A model generated the notes under the pieces. That model was given only the letters and a program-made list of their open reading frames with translations. It was not told the origin of the DNA and did not search any database. A stretch of 64,000 bases of DNA from the NCBI RefSeq assembly GCF_003627815.1, contig NZ_CP032698.1, positions 4,898,001 through 4,962,000 of the forward strand, read 5' to 3'. A program made the position numbers and the translations under genes. This DNA comes from Streptomyces hundungensis. GTDB taxonomy: Bacteria > Actinomycetota > Actinomycetes > Streptomycetales > Streptomycetaceae. Numbering within the stretch: the stretch's first letter is position 1; each line of letters opens with the position of its first letter. Shown here one piece after another: positions 44,153 through 53,185 of this stretch.

Positions 44153-44373
44153 CCCGTGCTAGCTTCGGGCAACTGGGGACGCGGGGACGGCGTCCTCTTT
44201 CTTCGGGGAGAATCTCGGGACGGGACGAAGGAGCGCCAGCTCCTTTCCGCGGCCCCGACCAAGGGCCCCCGGACACAGCAGTACGGGCCGACCGGACGGC
44301 CCCCGCGCGGACCCGGCGCAGACGTACGGGGCCGCGCGTGCCAGGTGAGACAGCGTGAGGCGGGAGAGCCGCA

Positions 44374-46338
44374 GTGACCACCGCTGACCCGACGCCCACC
44401 CGCGCCGACAGCACCCCGAGTACCAGCACGACGCGCACGACCCCCGAGCCGGGCCCCGCGACGGAGGCGGGCCCCGCGACGGAGGCGGGTCCCATGACGG
44501 ACGCGGGTCCCGTGACCGAACCCGGTCCCGCGACCGGTACCGGTACCGGTACCGGTGCAAGCGGTACCGGCGCTTCCAGAGCCGGGGCGCCGGGCGGGGG
44601 CCGGCTTTGGCGAATACGGCTGGGTCCGGGCTCCTGGCCGAAGCGCCACCCCGTCGCGTTCGTGACGGCGGTCGCGGCCGTCGTCCACATCCTCTGGTTC
44701 TTCCTCTTCGCCAACAGCGGTGGCGACCTCGCGGCCCAGGACGCCTGGACCGAGTTCGTCGGCCGTCACCCGGAGTCCGCGTACAACCTGGCCTGGTACG
44801 GCGGGATGCACCCGGTCTCGTACAGCGTGGTGTCGCCGTATCTGATGTCGGTGCTCGGCGTCCGTACGACGATGATGATCGCCGGGACCGTCTCGGCCGG
44901 CCTGACCGCGCTGATCCTGGTGCGGGTGAAGGCGGTCCGCAATCCGCTGGCGTGCTCCTTCGCCGCCCTCTTCGCCTTCCTGTGCAACGCCATGTCGGGC
45001 CGGGTGACGTTCGGGCTCGGCATGATGTTCGCGCTGGGCGCGGTGGCCGCGGTGTTCTGCTGGCCGCACAACAAGCGGGAGAACCGCTGGCCGAAGGCGG
45101 CCGTGGCCGCGCCGTGCGCCGCGCTCGCCACGGCGAGCAGCCCGGTCGCCGGACTGTTCCTCGGCATCGTCGCGGCCGCGCTGTTCCTGAACAAGCGCCG
45201 CCCGGGCGCGTACGCGATCGGTCTGCCGCCGGTCGTGGTGGTGGCCCTTTCGGCGTGGCTGTTCCCGTTCTCGGGCACCCAGCCGATGTCGCTCGCCACC
45301 ACCTCGGGGCCGTTCCTCTTCGCGGTGCTGATCCTGTTCCTGGTGCCGAAGGACTGGCGGACGGTCCGTACGGCCGCGCTGGTGTACGGGGTCGGGGTGC
45401 TGCTGTGCTTCGCGATCCACTCGCAGATCGGCTCCAACATCACCCGGCTCGCGATGCTGTTCGCGGGCGTCGTCTTCCTGGCCGCGCTGCCGTACGCGGT
45501 GCCCAAGTCGCGCAAGTGGTACGTCCTGGTGCTGGCGTTCGCCGGGCTCAACGGGTGGATCGGCTTCAAGTCGGTGGACGACATCGTGCACACCGCGCCC
45601 GCGGCGACCTGGGCGCGCGATCTGGCGCCGCTGGTGGACCAGTTGCAGGGGCTCGACGCCTCGACCGGCCGGGTCGAGGTGGTCCCCGCCTCCAGCCACC
45701 GCGAGGCCTCCGCGTTCACCCCGTACGTGAACCTGGCCCGCGGCTGGAACCGGCAGGCGGACATGCAGCGCAACCCGCTGTTCTACGACGACACCCTGAA
45801 CGCGGACAACTACCACGCCTGGCTCAACCGTTGGGCGGTGCGGTACGTGGTGCTGCCGCTGGGCCCGGCCGACCGCAACGGCGCGGTGCAGGAGGGCAAG
45901 CTGATCGAGCAGGGCCTGCCGTACCTCAAGCAGCTGTGGTCGAACGAGCACTGGCGGCTCTTCGCGGTCGAGAACCCCACCCCGCTCGCGGACCCGCCCG
46001 CCACGGTCAAGCACGCGGGTGAGGGCGAGGTCACGGTCGACGTCCGCTCACCGGGCACGGTCCTGATCCGCATCCCGTACTCGCCGTGGCTGAAACTGGT
46101 CGACGAGAAGGGCAAGGGCGTCGCGCCGCCGCAGGAGACCCGCGACTCCAAGCTGAAGGGCCACGACCCCAAGACGTACACCAACCTCAACGGCTGTCTG
46201 CGCAAGTCCGCCCTGACCGACGCGGGCGACGAGTGGACGGAACTCGTCGCCCCGAAACCGGGCACGTACTACGTGGCCGCCCCCTACAGCATCCCCCGCG
46301 GCACGGGCTGCCCGGAGGGGACGCTCATCAATCCGTGA
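44374..46338 (+). CDS. Polytopic membrane protein, GT-C-like
   Basis: The 654-residue protein has about 90 N-terminal low-complexity residues rich in Thr, Pro and Gly (repeats of ATEAGP and GTG). About ten transmembrane helices (about 90-410) and a C-terminal extracytoplasmic domain of about 230 residues follow. The layout fits a GT-C glycosyltransferase-like or related envelope protein, but no catalytic motif is convincing. It is also sometimes labelled MFS-like. The GTG at 44374 follows GGGAGAG. It follows the carboxypeptidase gene and shares its low-complexity cytoplasmic tail style, so an envelope role is likely. Confidence 0.75.
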   Translation: MTTADPTPTRADSTPSTSTTRTTPEPGPATEAGPATEAGPMTDAGPVTEPGPATGTGTGTGASGTGASRAGAPGGGRLWRIRLGPGSWPKRHPVAFVTAVAAVVHILWFFLFANSGGDLAAQDAWTEFVGRHPESAYNLAWYGGMHPVSYSVVSPYLMSVLGVRTTMMIAGTVSAGLTALILVRVKAVRNPLACSFAALFAFLCNAMSGRVTFGLGMMFALGAVAAVFCWPHNKRENRWPKAAVAAPCAALATASSPVAGLFLGIVAAALFLNKRRPGAYAIGLPPVVVVALSAWLFPFSGTQPMSLATTSGPFLFAVLILFLVPKDWRTVRTAALVYGVGVLLCFAIHSQIGSNITRLAMLFAGVVFLAALPYAVPKSRKWYVLVLAFAGLNGWIGFKSVDDIVHTAPAATWARDLAPLVDQLQGLDASTGRVEVVPASSHREASAFTPYVNLARGWNRQADMQRNPLFYDDTLNADNYHAWLNRWAVRYVVLPLGPADRNGAVQEGKLIEQGLPYLKQLWSNEHWRLFAVENPTPLADPPATVKHAGEGEVTVDVRSPGTVLIRIPYSPWLKLVDEKGKGVAPPQETRDSKLKGHDPKTYTNLNGCLRKSALTDAGDEWTELVAPKPGTYYVAAPYSIPRGTGCPEGTLINP

Positions 46339-46416
46339 GGCGCGGGTGCGAGCGGCCCTCCACCCGGCTGTCCGCCGGGGCCCGTGACCCGACCCGGGCG
46401 TAGGTGAAGCCGTGCG

Positions 46417-46983
46417 TCAGAGCTGGTCGAGGTCGATCTCCACCGGGAAGGGGGCCGCCACCTTGAGGGCGCCGGTGAAGACCTCTCCCTCCCGATAGGT
46501 CTTCGTCGCGGGGTCGAGAACGTAGGTGTACACGAGAGGAACGCCCGTCGCGGCCTGCTCGATCCGCCAGTAGAAGCCGATGCCCGCCTTGGCGTACTGG
46601 TCGACCTTCACGATCCGGTCGGTGGTCTCCGAGCCCGGCGACACCACCTCCGCGACCAGCAGCACGTGCTCAGGGCGGGTGGGGGTGACGTCGATCGTGT
46701 CCGCGCGGTACACGACGACGTCCGGGCGGCGGTTGGTGAGTGGGACGTCCTGGAGCCGGACGTCGAAGTCGGTGTCGGCGTTCCACTGGGGGCCCGCGGC
46801 GGCGTCCAGGGCGTTGGCCAGCAGCCTGGCCAGTCGGTTGTGCCGCTTGGACGCGCTCGGACTCACGACGACCATCCCGTCCACGATCTCGATGCCGGCG
46901 CACTGCTCCGCGGACCAGGACTCGTACTCCTCCGCCGTGATCTGCTCGTGCATCCACGCCGGGGCCACCATCTCGGCCGTCAT
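46417..46983 (-). CDS. Uma2-family (DUF820) putative endonuclease-fold protein
   Basis: The 188-residue protein has the Uma2/DUF820 PD-(D/E)XK fold, with the N-terminal ITAEEYESWSAEQ, acidic EIVDGMVVVSPS, RRPDVVVYRAD as the PD motif (about 102-112), and VLLVAEVVSPGSE with the (D/E)xK-like step. The family is abundant in cyanobacteria and actinobacteria, is mostly uncharacterised and is not a proven nuclease. The start at 46983 follows GGGAGG. The gene is separate from its neighbours, with a tRNA gene upstream. Confidence 0.88.
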   Translation of the reverse strand: MTAEMVAPAWMHEQITAEEYESWSAEQCAGIEIVDGMVVVSPSASKRHNRLARLLANALDAAAGPQWNADTDFDVRLQDVPLTNRRPDVVVYRADTIDVTPTRPEHVLLVAEVVSPGSETTDRIVKVDQYAKAGIGFYWRIEQAATGVPLVYTYVLDPATKTYREGEVFTGALKVAAPFPVEIDLDQL

Positions 46984-47154
46984 GAAGGACCTCCCGGACA
47001 CTGTGCTGCGGGCCCGATCCCGCCTGGGTTCAGCGTACGGTCTGCCGCCGGGCCGGGCGGTCCGTCCGCGCACGCAAACGGCCCCGGACGAGGAGTCCGA
47101 GGCCGAACAGGACCGCCCTGCGGGATACACCCGAGCCAGAGCGGTAACGCGTGG

Positions 47155-47227
47155 TGCCCCCGGCAGGATTCGAACCTGCGACACCCGCTTTAGGAGAGCG
47201 GTGCTCTATCCCCTGAGCTACGGAGGC
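47155..47227 (-). tRNA. tRNA-Arg (anticodon CCU)
   Basis: On the minus strand the acceptor stem GCCTCCG pairs with CGGGGGC, with one G-U pair. The anticodon stem CCGCT/AGCGG encloses the loop CTCCTAA, giving anticodon CCU for AGG. The T-arm contains GGTTCGAATCC. CCA is encoded next (47152-47154). No integrase is adjacent. Confidence 0.95.
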
Positions 47228-47454
47228 GCGCTGCCGATGGCAGACCTGGACAGGGTAGCGGATGCGGGTGTGGGCCCGCTGGTGGGGCCGGGGGTCGGAG
47301 CGGGCCCCTCCGGGACGGGCGACGGGTGGCGGTCCGGACTGCGGGAGGGGCCCGCCTTCTGTAGTGTGCGGTAACGCCCTGTTTGTCCGCATGCGGGGTT
47401 CTGGTCGTTCGTACGCATGCGAAGTTCTGGGTCGCCGACGGACGGAGTCGAGGG

Positions 47455-48579
47455 ATGACGTACGGACCCCGTTGGGGGCGCATACCCCGGAGGGGCCGCA
47501 CCCCCCGCCCGCGGCTGGGCCGCCCGCGTCCCAGGCGTCCGCGTTCGCGGCGGTTGCGGCTCGTGCTCGGGTCTCTCGCCGTCGTCCTGCTGCTCGCCGT
47601 GGGGGGCGCCGCCGCGTACACCTGGCACCGGCTCAACCACAACATCAACAGCGTCGAGCTCGGCTCGCTGCTCACGCCGGAGGCCTCCGCCACCTCCGAC
47701 CTCAACATCCTGGTCGTCGGCTCCGATTCGCGGGCCGGTAAGAACGCCACCCGGGCGGGCGGCGGCGTCGACATCGGCCGCTCCGACACCACCCTGCTGC
47801 TGCACGTGTACGGCGGCCGCAGGAAGGCGGCGTTCGTCAGCATCCCGCGCGACACCATCGTCAACCGTCCGGCCTGCACCACCGCTTCCGGCCAGAAGCT
47901 GCCGGCGCGCGAAGGCGTCATGTTCAACTCCGTGTACGAGACGGGCGGCGCCCCCTGCACGGTGGCCGCGGTCGAAGCGCTGAGCGGCGGGCTGCGCGTC
48001 AACCACTACGTCGAGGTCGGCTTCAACGGCTTCGCGGAGCTGATGGACGCGGTCGGCGGCACCGACATCACCCTCGCCAAGGCCATCGACGACAAGGACA
48101 GCGGGCTCCATCTGCCGCCCGGCAAGCACCACTTGAGCGGCCAGCAGTCCCTCGACCTCGTGCGCACCCGGCACGGCGTCGGCAACGGCAGCGATCTCGG
48201 CCGGATCCAGCTCCAGCACCAGTTCCTGACGGTGCTGCTCGGCAAGCTGGCCGGCCAGAACCTGCTCGCCGACCCGGGCAGGCTCTTCACGGTCGCCGAC
48301 GCCGCGACGAAGTCCCTCACCACCGACTCCTCCCTGGCCCGCGTCGATAGCCTCGCCTCCCTCGCGTACTCGATGAAGGGGCTCGGGGCGCGGGACGTCC
48401 AGATGGTCACCCTGCCGGCCCAACTGGAGCAGGGGGACGAGGACCGCCTGGTGCCGGACGCCGTCAAGGTCGCCAAGGTGTGGGCCGCCCTGAAGGGCGA
48501 TCGCCCGGTTCCGGAGGACGCCCTGACCGGTACGGCGTCCGGACCGAACGGAATCGGCCAGATCGTGCAGCCCGGCTGA
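47455..48579 (+). CDS. LytR-CpsA-Psr (LCP) family protein
   Basis: The 374-residue protein attaches cell-wall glycopolymers to peptidoglycan in known family members. It has a basic cytoplasmic N-terminus (about 1-38), one transmembrane helix (about 38-58, LVLGSLAVVLLLAVGG) and the LCP domain. Conserved acidic and Arg residues are seen in VVGSDSRAGKN, RSDTTLLLHV, SIPRDTIVN and LVRTRHGVGNGSDLGRIQLQHQFL. Those residues bind polyprenyl pyrophosphate and metal. The ATG at 47455 gives a typical topology. It fits with the wall-modifying carboxypeptidase upstream. Confidence 0.93.
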   Translation: MTYGPRWGRIPRRGRTPRPRLGRPRPRRPRSRRLRLVLGSLAVVLLLAVGGAAAYTWHRLNHNINSVELGSLLTPEASATSDLNILVVGSDSRAGKNATRAGGGVDIGRSDTTLLLHVYGGRRKAAFVSIPRDTIVNRPACTTASGQKLPAREGVMFNSVYETGGAPCTVAAVEALSGGLRVNHYVEVGFNGFAELMDAVGGTDITLAKAIDDKDSGLHLPPGKHHLSGQQSLDLVRTRHGVGNGSDLGRIQLQHQFLTVLLGKLAGQNLLADPGRLFTVADAATKSLTTDSSLARVDSLASLAYSMKGLGARDVQMVTLPAQLEQGDEDRLVPDAVKVAKVWAALKGDRPVPEDALTGTASGPNGIGQIVQPG

Positions 48580-48652
48580 CCCCAAGGCGGTTGTGTTCTA
48601 CACCGACCTTGACCGGGGCGGGGCAGCGGCATAGCGTCGTGAACCACTGGGA

Positions 48653-48668
48653 CTGAGCAGGCGCTTAG
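48653..48668. promoter_or_regulatory. Possible operator upstream of the acyl-CoA ligase gene
   Basis: CTGAGCAGGCGCTTAG is a near-palindrome with arms CTGAGC/GCTTAG. It lies 11 bp before the GTG start. It is unlike the CTGAC-N5-GTCAG sites and may bind another regulator. Confidence 0.4.
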
Positions 48669-48679
48669 GAGGGCTTCCC

Positions 48680-50611
48680 GTGGCGACGACACAGGCGCGA
48701 GACGGTGCGGCGGACGATGCGGCGGGGTCGAGCGAGTCGCCCCGGCCCGGCGCCCCCCTGTCGCGGCCGGGCTCCCCGTCCGGGCCCGGCTCCCCTTCCG
48801 AGCCCTGCGCCCCGCCCGGGCCCGGCTCCCCGGCTCACTCGGGGGTCTCGCATGTTGAAGCGGACCCGTACGCCGAAGCGGTCCGGGCGGCCGAAGCGGA
48901 TCCGTACGCCGAAGCGGTCCGGGCGGCCGAAGCGCTGCTCACCGCGCCCGGCGCCCCCTTCGCCGTGGTGCGCGGCGAGACCGGCACCCTCCAGTACGCC
49001 ACCGGGCCGCGCACCCTGCGCGAGTTCGTCGAGACGGTGTGGGCGTTCGGGGAACGGCCGTTCTTGATCGCCGAGTCCGGCACTTACTCCTACGCCGAGT
49101 TCTTCGCCGCCACCTGCGCCCTGGCCCGCCGCCTCACCGATGTGTACGGGTTGCGCCCGGGCGACCGCGCCGTCATCGGCATGCGCAACCACCCCGAGTG
49201 GCAAGTCGCGTTCTGGGCAGCCCAGTTGGCGGGTCTGGTCGCGGTGCCGCCGAACGCCTGGTGGACCGCGGAGGAATTCGCGTACGCCCTCGACGACTGC
49301 ACCCCGCGGGTGCTGCTCGTCGACGGCGAGCGCCTTGAGCGGGTGGCCGGCTGGGCCGGTGCGCGGGGTGTGCGCGGCATGGTCTTCCACCACGCGGGGC
49401 CGCTGCCCGACGGCTTCGAGCGGTACGCCGACGTCGACGAGCTCACCTCGCCCGACCCGGCGGCCGGGCCGCCCGACGTCGACGTCTCGCCGGAAGCGGA
49501 CGCCACCATCATCTACACCTCCGGCACCACGGGCCGCCCCAAGGGGGCTGTCGCAACCCAACTCGCCCAGGTCGGGGCGGTGTTGAACCCCCGCTTCCAG
49601 GCGGCCATGTCCATGCTCGGGCGTGGCGTCGTCCCGGGCCAGGGTCCCGTACCCGTCACCCTCATGACCTTCCCGTTCTTCCATGTCGCCGCGTTCACCT
49701 CGGTGTACGCGGCGATGTCGGCGGGCGGCACGCTCGTCCTGATGCGCAAGTGGGACGCGGGGCGCGCCCTCGAACTGATCCGTGAGCACCGGGTCACGCA
49801 CTACGCCGGGGTGCCCGCGACGGCCCTCCAACTGCTGGCCGCTGCGCAGGAGTTCGGGCCAGCGGGTTACGGGTCCGAGGGTGACGCTGGCGCTCTGGAG
49901 AGCCTGACGGCGCTCAACACCGGGGGCGCGGCGGCCCCGCCCGGCCTCGTCGCCGGGCTCACCGCGCGGTACGGCTCGCGCATCGAGCCGCGCAACGGGT
50001 ACGGGCTGACCGAGACGAGCGGCGGGGTGCTGGCCAACTTCGGTGCGGAGTACCGGAGTTGGCCGCACAGCGCGGGTCGCCCCACGCCGGTGACCGAGGT
50101 GCGGATCGCCGGGCCCGACGGGTCGGGGCTCGCGGACGGCGAGATCGGCGAGCTCTGGCTGCGCGGGCAGTCCTTGGTACGGGGCTACTGGAACGACCCG
50201 GACGCCACCCAACTCGCCTTCCGCGAGGGGTGGTTCAGGACGGGGGACCTCGCGGTGCGGGACTCGGGGCGGGTCACGATCGTCGACCGGATCAAGGACA
50301 TGGTGATCCGGGGCGGCGAGAACGTGTACTGCGTGGAGGTCGAGGGCGTCCTCCACGACCACCCCGCGGTCCTCGACGCGGCGGTGCTGGGGGTGCCCCA
50401 TCCGGTACTGGGGGAGGAGGTCGCGGCGGTGGTGCAGGTACGCGCGGACGCCACCGTGTCCCCGGAGGAGCTCCGGGCCCACGTCGGGTCGGTGCTGGCG
50501 GGGTTCAAGGTGCCGGCGCGGGTGGTGGTGCGGCGGGGGGAGTTGCCGCGGAACGCGGCGGGGAAGGTGGTGAAGGGAGAGCTGCGCGGGGAACTGGGCT
50601 GGGCCGGCTGA
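48680..50611 (+). CDS. Acyl-CoA synthetase-like adenylate-forming enzyme
   Basis: The 643-residue protein is an ANL-superfamily ligase that activates a carboxylate as an AMP ester and probably transfers it to CoA. The P-loop-like YTSGTTGRPKGA lies at about 279-290. Later core motifs are GYGLTETSG (about 437), GEIGELWLRGQSLVRGY, TGDLAVRD and the catalytic lysine region near NAAGKVVKGELR. About 75 N-terminal residues are low complexity (GAPLSRPGSPSGPGSP). Two exact copies of EADPYAEAVRAA follow, encoded by a 36-bp DNA duplication at 48857-48928. The GTG at 48680 follows GGAGGG. Confidence 0.9.
   Translation: MATTQARDGAADDAAGSSESPRPGAPLSRPGSPSGPGSPSEPCAPPGPGSPAHSGVSHVEADPYAEAVRAAEADPYAEAVRAAEALLTAPGAPFAVVRGETGTLQYATGPRTLREFVETVWAFGERPFLIAESGTYSYAEFFAATCALARRLTDVYGLRPGDRAVIGMRNHPEWQVAFWAAQLAGLVAVPPNAWWTAEEFAYALDDCTPRVLLVDGERLERVAGWAGARGVRGMVFHHAGPLPDGFERYADVDELTSPDPAAGPPDVDVSPEADATIIYTSGTTGRPKGAVATQLAQVGAVLNPRFQAAMSMLGRGVVPGQGPVPVTLMTFPFFHVAAFTSVYAAMSAGGTLVLMRKWDAGRALELIREHRVTHYAGVPATALQLLAAAQEFGPAGYGSEGDAGALESLTALNTGGAAAPPGLVAGLTARYGSRIEPRNGYGLTETSGGVLANFGAEYRSWPHSAGRPTPVTEVRIAGPDGSGLADGEIGELWLRGQSLVRGYWNDPDATQLAFREGWFRTGDLAVRDSGRVTIVDRIKDMVIRGGENVYCVEVEGVLHDHPAVLDAAVLGVPHPVLGEEVAAVVQVRADATVSPEELRAHVGSVLAGFKVPARVVVRRGELPRNAAGKVVKGELRGELGWAG
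48857..48928 (+). repeat. 36-bp tandem duplication in the acyl-CoA ligase gene
   Basis: Two 36-bp units at 48857-48892 and 48893-48928 differ by one base and encode EADPYAEAVRAA twice, in frame. A third partial unit follows. Confidence 0.85.
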
Positions 50612-50780
50612 TTCTTCCCCACCCCGCCCCTTCCCGAGACCCTCCGGGGGCGTGGGGTGGCGCGGCGGCGTGACCTCAAACCCCGGGGCTCCGCCCCGGA
50701 CCCCGGGCGGGGGCTACGCCCCCTGCACCCCCCGAAAGCTTCGCCCCGAACCCCGGGCTACGCCCGCCACGGCTCTGCCC

Positions 50781-52094
50781 TCAGGGTCTCTCCACCCGGA
50801 CGTGATAGTTCCCCATCCCATCCACCCCCGTCACCGCCACCCGCACCCCACTCGCCCGGTCCACGAAGGTTTCTCCTGTGGTGTAGGGGGCGTCCGAGAG
50901 TTCGGCGTTGACGTTGGGGCGGCGGGTGCAGCCTCCTGTGTTGGGGGTGCTGTCGGAGACGTTGACCGGGCCCCGGCCGGTGTCCACGTTCGCCTCCACG
51001 TGGTAGATCAGCACCCCGGGCTTGCAGACCGCCCCGTCGTTGCCGGCCTGGGTGCGGACCTCCACCGCGTACCCGCTGTCCTTCGTCACCGGCACGAAGA
51101 GCAGCTTCGGGCCGCCCTCCGTGGCCAGCGGGCTCAGCACGTACTGGCCCGTCCCGGTGCCGGTCACACACGCCACCTGGCTGTTGTCGAGCCAGCCCAG
51201 CTTCCACTTGTGCCAGCCCAGCATGTCGTTGTTGGCACCCCAGTCCTCGGACATGATGTCCCAGTGCCCGACCGCGCCGCCGCCCTGCGCGGTGTACAGG
51301 TCCGGCAGCCCGAAGACATGGCCGTTCTCGTGCGGCAGCACCCGGTAGCCGGTCTCCCCGTACGAGCCGGAGCCGTCGTCCTGGCGGCTGTAGACGAACG
51401 AGGTGTTGGACAGCGGCACCCCGTCCGCGTACGGCGCCTCCTCGTTGCCCGAGAACGTCACGGACAGGACCGTGTCCAGCGCTGACGGGCCCGCGTTCGG
51501 GGTGACCAGCACGTTCACCAGGTCGTACTTCGAGAAGTTCACCCGGCTCCCCGCCGCCGCGACCATGTCCTGCACCAGGCGGTGGTAGCCCGGCTCATAG
51601 GGGGAGCCGCGTTCGATCCCGTACGCCGAGAACGCCTTCGGCATCCTGAGCCACTGCGGGATGGGCGCCTCGGGGCGGTAGTCGAGCCGGCCGTAGGAGG
51701 CGTTGCGGAACCAGTCGCTGGTCTGGGGGAAGAACTCCTTGTACCGGCTGAGCGCGGTCCCCGAACCGACCGCGTCCGGGAAGTCGATCATGAGGGTGAG
51801 GGCCCGGACGATGCCCGTGGAGTGCGCGTACCCGGGCGGGGTGGGCAGGCCCTCCGACATCTGCACGCCGAGCCCGGCGGGGATGCGGCAGGCGGCGAGC
51901 GAGGAGTCGCCGGGGACGGCCGCCGGGCCCGCGGAGGCGCGGGTGGCGATCGACAGGGTGGTGGAACCGGTGGTCAGCGCTGCCAGGGCGAGCGAGGCGA
52001 GAGTGGCGCCGAGGAAGGTGTTCCGGCGCCGACCGCATATCCGGCGTCCTGGCGCCCGGGCCGGGCGGGACTGGCTGACGTCCTGCATGCGCAC
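50781..52094 (-). CDS. Secreted M6-family zinc metalloprotease
   Basis: The 437-residue protein has a basic N-terminus followed by a hydrophobic signal segment (about 27-50, LGATLASLALAALTTG). The metalloprotease domain has the zinc site HENGHVFGLPDLY (about 252-264), a typical HExxH-type motif with a downstream Asp, as in immune-inhibitor-A-like M6 peptidases. The Met-turn region reads DIMSEDW. It should be an extracellular peptidase. The GTG at 52094 is preferred, with GAAGG seven bases upstream; an ATG lies two codons later. It is divergent from a TetR gene. Confidence 0.88.
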   Translation of the reverse strand: MRMQDVSQSRPARAPGRRICGRRRNTFLGATLASLALAALTTGSTTLSIATRASAGPAAVPGDSSLAACRIPAGLGVQMSEGLPTPPGYAHSTGIVRALTLMIDFPDAVGSGTALSRYKEFFPQTSDWFRNASYGRLDYRPEAPIPQWLRMPKAFSAYGIERGSPYEPGYHRLVQDMVAAAGSRVNFSKYDLVNVLVTPNAGPSALDTVLSVTFSGNEEAPYADGVPLSNTSFVYSRQDDGSGSYGETGYRVLPHENGHVFGLPDLYTAQGGGAVGHWDIMSEDWGANNDMLGWHKWKLGWLDNSQVACVTGTGTGQYVLSPLATEGGPKLLFVPVTKDSGYAVEVRTQAGNDGAVCKPGVLIYHVEANVDTGRGPVNVSDSTPNTGGCTRRPNVNAELSDAPYTTGETFVDRASGVRVAVTGVDGMGNYHVRVERP

Positions 52095-52323
52095 GCGCTC
52101 GCCTTCGGGGACGCGACAGTCGGCCGGTTCCGGACTGCGCTCGTCTGATCACCCTGAGTCCGGCGTGTCGGCCGCGCTCGCCGGGTGGCCCGAATGCGGG
52201 TTTTTCCGGATATTGGGTGTACCTCGGCGTGCGGGCGCCACTCCGGGATGCGCGCGGGAATCCCGCACTCCAATCCCGCCCGCCGCCCATGTGGCGCAGG
52301 TCACATCGCGTACGGGAAATAAC
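52095..52323. other. Divergent intergenic region between M6 protease and TetR genes
   Basis: No gene is seen. It probably contains the protease promoter. The TetR-side operators begin at 52324. Confidence 0.35.
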
Positions 52324-52380
52324 CGGGGAAGGTTTCCCCGTTTGAACCTTCGTCCCCGTGAAACGGGGAAGGTTTCCCCG
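52324..52380. promoter_or_regulatory. Double operator CGGGGAAGGTTTCCCCG upstream of TetR
   Basis: Two exact copies of CGGGGAAGGTTTCCCCG at 52324-52340 and 52364-52380 have 7-bp arms around GGT and are 40 bp apart (four helical turns). The sites also share the CCCCGT-GAA-ACGGGG inverted repeat at 52354-52368. They lie 66-122 bp before the TetR GTG and fit autoregulatory operators. Confidence 0.7.
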
Positions 52381-52445
52381 CTTGCGTGCCCCGCTTGCGT
52401 TCCACGCTCGCGTTCACGCTTGGGTTCCAGAAAAGGAGTAGAGCC

Positions 52446-53102
52446 GTGCAGACCGCCACCGCCCCCGTAGCCGCCGAGCCGCGTCGCGCCCCGCGCCCGC
52501 GGGCCGACGCCCTGCGCAACCGGGAGCGGATCATCGCCGCCGCGCGCGAGATGTTCGTGGAGTACGGGGCCGAGCGCCCGCTCGACGAGATCGCCCGCCG
52601 TGCCGGTGTCGGCAACGCCACGATCTACCGCCACTTCGCCGACCGCCGCGAGCTCATCACCAGCGTGGTGCTCTCCGTCATGGACCGCGTCTCGGCCCAG
52701 GCCGAAGCGGCCGCCGCCGAGGAGGCCGACCCCTTCGACGCGCTACGCCGCTTCGTGCACGCGGCCGCCGACGAACGGATCGGCGCCCTCTGTCCGATGC
52801 TTTCCGACACCTTCGACCAGGACCAGGCCGAACTGAACGCGGCCCGTGAGCGCCTCGAACGCGACGTCGAGGGGCTCATGCGGCGGGCCCGCGAGGCCGG
52901 CCGGCTCCGCGCCGACGTCGCCGTCGGCGACCTCATGGTCGCCCTCTCCCAACTGACCAGGCCGCTGCCGGGCACGCCCTGCCCGAACATCGACCAGTTC
53001 GTCCACCGTCATCTCCAGCTCTTCCTCGACGGGCTTCAGGCCCCGGCGCGGTCCGAGCTGCCGGGCAGTGCGGCGACCCTCGACGACCTCCGGAAGAGCT
53101 GA
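52446..53102 (+). CDS. TetR-family regulator, probable repressor of the adjacent exporter
   Basis: The 218-residue protein has the TetR DNA-binding domain at about 20-70, with RNRERIIAAAREMFVEYG and RAGVGNATIYRHFADRRELI. The C-terminal half is a ligand-binding domain of the TetR_C type. The GTG at 52446 follows AAGGAG. A DHA2 exporter gene follows 84 bp later on the same strand. The paired CGGGGAAGGTTTCCCCG sites upstream suggest it represses itself and, through shared transcription, the exporter. Confidence 0.9.
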   Translation: MQTATAPVAAEPRRAPRPRADALRNRERIIAAAREMFVEYGAERPLDEIARRAGVGNATIYRHFADRRELITSVVLSVMDRVSAQAEAAAAEEADPFDALRRFVHAAADERIGALCPMLSDTFDQDQAELNAARERLERDVEGLMRRAREAGRLRADVAVGDLMVALSQLTRPLPGTPCPNIDQFVHRHLQLFLDGLQAPARSELPGSAATLDDLRKS

Positions 53103-53185
53103 TCGTCTTCCGCCCTCAACTCCCCGTTCATTCACCGTAGTTACAACATTTTCTCGGTAATCCGCGTCCCAAGGTGGCTACCTCC

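Noticed and set aside
40854..44714. 1286-codon minus-strand open frame opposite the carboxypeptidase
   Set aside because: It mirrors the repeats of the real gene and consists of Gly/Arg/Val low complexity. The plus strand has intact peptidase motifs and a good ribosome site.
47152..47227. tRNA-Arg gene as an attachment site of an integrated element
   Set aside because: No integrase, excisionase or duplicated tRNA 3' end is found on either side.
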